This document shows positions 1 to 5,437 of a stretch of DNA of 5,437 nucleotides, piece after piece (within the stretch, counting starts at the first letter, position 1; each line of letters opens with the position of its first letter). The notes beneath the pieces were generated by a model. That model was not told the DNA's origin. It did no database searches and saw nothing but the letters and a program-made list of their open reading frames with translations. A program made the translations under genes and the position numbers. Source of the DNA: Rhodanobacteraceae bacterium (GTDB lineage Bacteria; Pseudomonadota; Gammaproteobacteria; Xanthomonadales; Rhodanobacteraceae); contig JAICIW010000181.1 of the NCBI GenBank assembly GCA_025928735.1, forward strand, positions 1 to 5,437, read 5' to 3'.

Positions 1-2148
<2,148 letters not shown>

Positions 2149-2210
2149 GCTACAACCTCGGATGGTCTCTTGGTTGTCGCGCGCTTGCCACGAAGAAGAA
2201 TGTCACCAAC
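2149..2210 (+). other. Short uvrA-thioesterase intergenic gap
   Basis: This 62-bp gap separates the uvrA stop from the next start. It contains an imperfectly placed inverted repeat, ACAACC (2152-2157) and GGTTGT (2172-2177), with a 14-base loop and no T-run after it, so it is not a convincing terminator. TTGCCA at 2185-2190 resembles a -35 box, but no -10 box follows at a usable distance before the start codon. The simplest reading is read-through from uvrA into the thioesterase gene; a weak internal promoter cannot be excluded. Confidence 0.4.
2193..2200 (+). promoter_or_regulatory. Purine-rich ribosome binding site candidate for the thioesterase
   Basis: AAGAAGAA lies 10 bases upstream of the ATG at 2211. 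It is purine-rich but lacks a GGAG core, so it is a weak Shine-Dalgarno sequence. It matters because it is the main support for the upstream start at 2211 over the in-frame ATG at 2328, whose upstream sequence (GGCGAGTCCGCGACC) has only a partial GGCGAG match. Confidence 0.4.
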
Positions 2211-2813
2211 ATGACCGAAGAAAAGAAAACAGGCCCAACCCAACGCGCGTCGCGCAAACGTGGCAAAGCAAAATCACCGCCGCGCAGCGCGGATGCAGCG
2301 CAGCGAAGCACCGGCGAGTCCGCGACCATGACGTCGGCGGATGCATCGGGGCAGACTCGCAACCAGCCGGCGAAAACCGCACCAGAGGCCGCGCCGGCCA
2401 GAGAATCGAATGCATCATGCGTTCTGGCCGTGATCCCCTTGCATGTGCGCTGGCGCGACCTCGACGCGTTCAACCACGTCAACAACTCGTCGTACCTGAC
2501 GTTTCTCGAGGAATCGCGCCTGCAATGGCTGCGCACCGTACCGGGCGAATGGTTCAGTGCGCACGCGATGCCGGTGATGGCAGCGGTGGAATTGCATTAC
2601 CGCAAACCGATCGAGTGGCCTGCCGAGATCGATGTGCTGCTTTCCTGCGAGCGCCTCGGCAATTCGTCGATGACCATTGGCAACCGCATAGTCGATCGCA
2701 ACGATCATGCGTGCGCGTACGCCGACGGCAACGTGGTGATGGTGTGGGTCGACCCCGCGACCGGCGCGTCGGTGTCGTTGCCCAGTGCAATCCGCGCGGC
2801 CTGTGCGGTGTAG
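2211..2813 (+). CDS. Hotdog-fold acyl-CoA thioesterase (YbgC/FadM/4HBT type) with basic N-terminal extension
   Basis: Predicted to hydrolyse an acyl-CoA or related thioester in the cytoplasm; the substrate cannot be read from sequence. The 200-residue product has two parts. Residues 1 to about 72 are low-complexity, rich in Lys, Arg, Ala, Ser, Thr and Pro, with no predicted fold. Residues 73-200 form a single 4HBT-type hotdog domain, close to the usual 130-140 residues of YbgC-like enzymes. It carries the family signature RWRDLDAFNHVNNSSYLTFL (80-99), with D85 in the position of the catalytic Asp of 4-hydroxybenzoyl-CoA thioesterase, followed by the conserved EESR (100-103). The chosen start is ATG 2211, with weak AAGAAGAA upstream; ATG 2328 (residue 40) is an alternative, and GTG 2430 (residue 74) would yield a bare hotdog domain. 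It lies 62 bp after uvrA on the same strand and may be co-transcribed. The stop codon TAG is part of a GTAG that opens a REP-like palindrome. Family assignment is secure; start and substrate are not. Confidence 0.88.
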   Translation: MTEEKKTGPTQRASRKRGKAKSPPRSADAAQRSTGESATMTSADASGQTRNQPAKTAPEAAPARESNASCVLAVIPLHVRWRDLDAFNHVNNSSYLTFLEESRLQWLRTVPGEWFSAHAMPVMAAVELHYRKPIEWPAEIDVLLSCERLGNSSMTIGNRIVDRNDHACAYADGNVVMVWVDPATGASVSLPSAIRAACAV

Positions 2814-2833
2814 GAGCGGTCCACGGTCGCGAC
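2809..2833 (+). repeat. REP-like GTAG palindrome overlapping the thioesterase stop codon
   Basis: The sequence TGTAGGAGCGG followed by CGGTCGCGAC resembles the short palindromes scattered in xanthomonad and pseudomonad genomes (GTAGGAGCGGC...GCCGCGAC style, with GTAG at one end, like the SMAG/REP elements mobilised by RAYT-type transposases). As + strand RNA, 2816-2821 (GCGGUC) pairs with 2825-2830 (GGUCGC) over a CAC loop: six pairs, two of them G-U wobbles. GTAG occupies 2810-2813, so its TAG is the thioesterase stop. It lacks a T-run, so it is not a canonical intrinsic terminator, although such hairpins can stabilise 3' ends. Only one copy is in this window, so calling it a repeat rests on recall of the motif family. 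Confidence 0.45.
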
Positions 2834-2849
2834 AGTTCGAATCGCGCGC

Positions 2850-2875
2850 AAAAGAAAGAGCGGCACTACGTGCCG
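2850..2875 (-). terminator. Intrinsic terminator of the yoaA-tsaB operon
   Basis: Read on the - strand, CGGCAC (2875-2870) and GTGCCG (2866-2861) form a perfect six-pair GC-rich stem over a GTA loop. It is followed at once by CTCTTTCTTTT (2860-2850), which has eight T in eleven positions. This is the classic layout of a rho-independent terminator, though the stem is short. The tsaB stop codon (2868-2866) lies at the loop-stem junction. In the + direction the same hairpin is followed by GC-rich sequence, so it should not terminate transcription arriving from the thioesterase side. Confidence 0.65.
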
Positions 2876-3591
2876 GCGCGCTCCTGCACAGCGTTGCCAG
2901 TCCGCTCGTCTTGTTGCTCCTGAAGCGTCAAGGCCACCTTGTCGCGCAGGTACACCGGCAACGCCTGTTCCGGTGGCATACCTTTCCCGGCGGCAAACAG
3001 AGGCGCGGCCAGCAGCGCAACGTCGCGGGCTTGCGGATAGCGATCGCCATCGGCCCAGCGCGGCGGCGACGGCAAGTGCTCGCGGATCGCATCGCCATAG
3101 GCGCTCCAGCCGGTGCCGAGCACGTTCCACGCTTCGGCTTCGGCCAAAACCAGCGCCGATGGCGGGAGCACACGCTCGCGATCCAGTGCTTCCACCAAAC
3201 CGCCTGCATCGAAACGAAACGCGCCCGCGTAAATTTCTTCGCGACGCGCGTCGATCGCGGCGAGGATTGCAGCGCCATTCTTCGGCGCCTGCATCGCGAG
3301 CGCAGCCAGCGACGAAACCGGCACTACCGGGAGGTCCAGCGCCAGGGCCAGGCCCTGCGCCACCGAGATCGCGAGGCGAACGCCGGTGAACGCGCCCGGT
3401 CCCTGTCCCACGGCAATTGCATCGAGTTGCCTGCGCGTGATGCCGGCTTCGGCCAGCACGTCTTCTGCCATCGGCAATACCAGTTCCGCGTGGCGGCGCG
3501 GCGCCAATTCGGTGCGGTCGATCAACGCGCCACCGTGCAGCAACGCGACGGAACAGGCCTCGGTGGCGGTTTCGATGGCGAGCAGGTTCAT
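2866..3591 (-). CDS. tsaB: TsaB (YeaZ), subunit of the tRNA t6A37 threonylcarbamoyltransferase complex
   Basis: TsaB is the inactive paralogue of TsaD; with TsaD and TsaE it transfers the threonylcarbamoyl group made by TsaC onto A37 of ANN-decoding tRNAs in the cytoplasm. The 241-residue product is close to the 231 residues of E. coli TsaB. Family landmarks are all present: the N-terminal ASKHA-fold phosphate-loop region LLAIETATEACSVAL (3-17), HAELVLP (34-40), GPGAFTGVRLA (64-74), DARREEIYAG (114-123) and the C-terminal PVYLRDKVA (212-220). About 20 residues of polar tail (LTLQEQQDER onward) follow that last conserved block. The ATG at 3591 gives the standard N-terminus; it has only a weak GAGAA (3599-3603) seven bases upstream, but overlaps the stop of the upstream helicase gene as ATGA, so translation is probably coupled. 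A hairpin terminator begins within its last codons. Identification is very secure. Confidence 0.97.
   Translation of the reverse strand: MNLLAIETATEACSVALLHGGALIDRTELAPRRHAELVLPMAEDVLAEAGITRRQLDAIAVGQGPGAFTGVRLAISVAQGLALALDLPVVPVSSLAALAMQAPKNGAAILAAIDARREEIYAGAFRFDAGGLVEALDRERVLPPSALVLAEAEAWNVLGTGWSAYGDAIREHLPSPPRWADGDRYPQARDVALLAAPLFAAGKGMPPEQALPVYLRDKVALTLQEQQDERTGNAVQERAGT
3588..3591 (-). promoter_or_regulatory. ATGA stop-start overlap coupling yoaA to tsaB
   Basis: On the - strand the four bases ATGA contain the tsaB start (3591-3589) and the helicase stop TGA (3590-3588). With only a weak GAGAA at 3603-3599 as Shine-Dalgarno, terminating ribosomes on the helicase message probably re-initiate on tsaB. 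The overlap also confirms both gene ends and the operon. Confidence 0.8.
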
Positions 3592-5437
3592 GCCGACATT
3601 CTCGCATCCGGCGCGGCGAAAAAGCGCCGCACGTCATGCAATTCGCGCGTGCGCGGCATCGGCGGAAGACTGGCGAGGAACAACTTCCCATAGGCACGCG
3701 TGGTGAGGCGCGGGTCGCACAGCACCAGCACGCCGTGATCGTGCACGTCGCGGATCAGGCGTCCGGCGCCCTGTTTCAGCGCGATCGCCGCAGCCGGAAT
3801 CTGCCAGTCGCGGAACGGATTGCCGCCCGCGCGGCGTACCGCATCGAGGCGCGCCTGCAGCACCGGATCGTCGGGCGAGGCGAACGGGAGTTTGTCGATC
3901 ACCACGCAACTCAACGCCTCTCCCGCGACGTCCACGCCCTCCCAGAAACTGGCCGCACCCAGCAGCACGCCGTTGCCGGAATCGCGAAAGTCCGAAAGCA
4001 ACTGGTGGCGCGGCGCGCTGCCCTGCACGAACAACGGCCACGGCCCATCCATCAACAGGTCCGCCGCGAGCCGCAGCGCGCGATGCGAGGTGAACAACAG
4101 GAACGCGCGACCCCCGGACATTTCCAGCACGGGACGCACCGTCTCGATCACCCGTGCGGTGTAATCGTAAGCGGCGGGTTCCGGCAGCCCCTGCGGCAGC
4201 CAGCACAACGCCTGTCGCGCGTAATCGAACGGACTACCGAGATCCAGCGTCACCGGATCGACCAATCCCATCTGACGCGTGAAATGCTCGAACTGTCCCG
4301 CCACCGCCAGCGTGGCGGACGTATGGATCCACGCCGCGTCGGTGGCATTGCGCAACGTCTGCAACTGCGGCGCGAGATCGAGCGGCGTCGCACTCAACTC
4401 GAAACCGTGGTCGGACAATTCGTACCAGCGCACCTCGTCCTCGCCCGCGCGGCCGGCGATGCGCTGCAGGCGCTGGTCCAGCACCACGCAGCGCGCGTGC
4501 ACGCTGGCAAGACCCTTGGACCGCTCGGCCTGGCCCATCAACACACCGGCCAAGTCGGCCAGCGCATCGCCCAGATTTTCCAGTGCTTCGGCTGCGCCCG
4601 CATCGGCTTCCAGTTGCGCGAATGCGCCACGCTTCGGCAACGTGTCGAAAGCGAGCCGCGCCTTGCGCACCGCATCGTTCACGTGATCCAGTGCCGGTTG
4701 CAGCATCGCCAGGGCGCCCGGCTGCCCGGCGCATTCCGCCAACGCGTCGGCCGCGAGTTCCTTCACCTGCCGCGCACTGATGCCGACCGAAAAATATTGT
4801 CCGGCGAGCTCCGGCAACTGGTGCGCCTCGTCGAGCACGTACGCCGCGGCTTCGGGCAGGATCGCGCCGAAGCCTTCGCGTTTCAGTGCGAGATCCGACA
4901 ACAACAGGTGATGGTTCACCACCGTGAGATCGGCATCCTGCGCGCGCCGACGCGCCTTGAACACGAAGCAGTCGTCGTAGAGAGGGCATTCGGTGCCGAG
5001 GCAATTCTCGGCGGTGGAGGTGACGCGCGGCCACAGCGGCGAGCCTTCCGGCACTTCCACCAGTTCCGAGCGATCGCCGGTGCGCGTGCGCGCGCCCCAC
5101 GCCCGCACCTTCTGCAAATCGTCCACTTGCGTGCGCGACTTGAACTGGCCGGATTCGACCGTCTGCTGCAGGCGATAGCGGCACAGATAATTTGCGCGAC
5201 CCTTCAACAACGCGACGTCGGCCTTCGTGCCGAGAATCGACATCACCCGCGGCAGGTCGCGATGGAACAACTGGTCCTGCAGATTGCGGGTGCCTGTCGA
5301 GACAATCACGTGCTTGCCCGACAGCAACGCCGGGACCAGATACGCGAACGTCTTGCCGGTGCCGGTGCCCGCTTCGACCACCAGCGCGTCATGCGTCTCG
5401 ATCGCTTCGCCCACCGCATCGGCCATCCGCTGCTGCG
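3588..5437 (-). CDS. yoaA: YoaA/DinG-family ATP-dependent DNA helicase with 4Fe-4S cluster (5' end outside window)
   Basis: An XPD-like superfamily 2 DNA helicase, which in E. coli YoaA unwinds DNA 5'-3' with the polymerase III chi subunit (HolC) and helps cells tolerate replication-blocking lesions. The first ATG visible (5424-5426) is probably not the start: the frame stays open to the window edge and reads QQR just before MADAV, matching the family's Q-motif region, so roughly 30 residues are missing. Counting from that Met: Walker A EAGTGTGKT (18-26); motif Ia STGTRNLQDQL (43-53); four cluster cysteines C82, C142, C147, C153; DEAH box 199-202; TSATLA (369-374); FWEGVDV (494-500); motif VI QGAGRLIR (551-558). 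A total of about 640 residues is nearer YoaA (636) than DinG (716). The tsaB gene follows with a 4-bp overlap, as yoaA and tsaB are neighbours in E. coli, which favours the yoaA name. No partner specificity can be read from sequence. Confidence 0.92.
   Translation of the reverse strand, partial: QQRMADAVGEAIETHDALVVEAGTGTGKTFAYLVPALLSGKHVIVSTGTRNLQDQLFHRDLPRVMSILGTKADVALLKGRANYLCRYRLQQTVESGQFKSRTQVDDLQKVRAWGARTRTGDRSELVEVPEGSPLWPRVTSTAENCLGTECPLYDDCFVFKARRRAQDADLTVVNHHLLLSDLALKREGFGAILPEAAAYVLDEAHQLPELAGQYFSVGISARQVKELAADALAECAGQPGALAMLQPALDHVNDAVRKARLAFDTLPKRGAFAQLEADAGAAEALENLGDALADLAGVLMGQAERSKGLASVHARCVVLDQRLQRIAGRAGEDEVRWYELSDHGFELSATPLDLAPQLQTLRNATDAAWIHTSATLAVAGQFEHFTRQMGLVDPVTLDLGSPFDYARQALCWLPQGLPEPAAYDYTARVIETVRPVLEMSGGRAFLLFTSHRALRLAADLLMDGPWPLFVQGSAPRHQLLSDFRDSGNGVLLGAASFWEGVDVAGEALSCVVIDKLPFASPDDPVLQARLDAVRRAGGNPFRDWQIPAAAIALKQGAGRLIRDVHDHGVLVLCDPRLTTRAYGKLFLASLPPMPRTRELHDVRRFFAAPDARMSA

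Noticed and set aside
2152..2177. ACAACC/GGTTGT inverted repeat after uvrA as a terminator
   Set aside because: Six pairs over a 14-base loop, with no T-run downstream; too weak to call.
2185..2190. TTGCCA as a -35 promoter element for the thioesterase
   Set aside because: No acceptable -10 box at 16-18 bases; the expected place falls on the start codon itself.
2150..2536. 128-codon - strand open frame opposite the thioesterase 5' region, with a hydrophobic-looking stretch (GPVFFSSVMLVTFFFVAS)
   Set aside because: The apparent membrane segment is the complement of Lys/Glu-rich codons at the thioesterase N-terminus. It overlaps the conserved hotdog signature on the other strand, and I see no independent support for a gene.
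2162..2923. 253-codon + strand open frame over the thioesterase
   Set aside because: It runs out of frame with the hotdog domain, lacks any recognised motif and extends through the convergent spacer into tsaB.
2705..3697. 330-codon - strand open frame and a 302-codon + strand open frame (2785-3693) covering tsaB
   Set aside because: Both are shadow frames over a secure tsaB gene. They are Arg/Ala/Gly-rich with no recognisable domain, as expected for alternate frames in GC-rich DNA.
4234..5184. 316-codon - strand open frame inside the helicase gene
   Set aside because: It overlaps the helicase core including the iron-sulfur and DEAH regions in another frame; its Arg/Gly/Ala-rich composition is typical of an out-of-frame translation.

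Overview
The window is GC-rich, densely coded bacterial chromosome holding four genes in two convergent pairs. The products are full-strength matches to gammaproteobacterial families. The yoaA-tsaB adjacency is also found in Escherichia coli. A GTAGGAGCG-type palindrome sits after the thioesterase gene. Together these suggest a high-GC gammaproteobacterium, most likely of the Xanthomonadales (Rhodanobacter/Dyella/Lysobacter-like). The taxonomic placement is inference from composition, motif style and synteny, not a database match.

Layout: on the + strand, positions 1-2148 hold the 3' three quarters of uvrA (nucleotide excision repair ATPase; its 5' end lies left of the window). After a 62-bp gap comes a small hotdog-fold acyl-CoA thioesterase gene (2211-2813) with an unusual basic, low-complexity N-terminal extension. 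On the - strand, entering from the right edge, a YoaA/DinG-type iron-sulfur DNA helicase gene (3588-5437, 5' end outside the window) runs into tsaB (2866-3591) through a 4-bp ATGA overlap. The two pairs meet tail to tail in a 52-bp spacer. The spacer and its edges hold a REP-like hairpin on the + side and a good intrinsic terminator hairpin for the - strand operon. The tsaB stop codon lies inside that terminator hairpin.

Functionally, UvrA and the YoaA-type helicase both act in genome maintenance (lesion recognition; unwinding linked to replication repair). TsaB is the scaffold partner for the universal tRNA t6A37 modification, and the thioesterase is a metabolic or housekeeping enzyme of unknown substrate. 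The + strand genes may be co-transcribed, and the - strand pair is almost certainly an operon with translational coupling.

I found no mobile element, CRISPR array, RNA gene, toxin-antitoxin or defence locus, and no evidence of a novel system. The observations worth a second look are small-scale: the REP-like palindrome that supplies a stop codon, the terminator built over the tsaB stop, the thioesterase tail, and an exact repeat inside uvrA.
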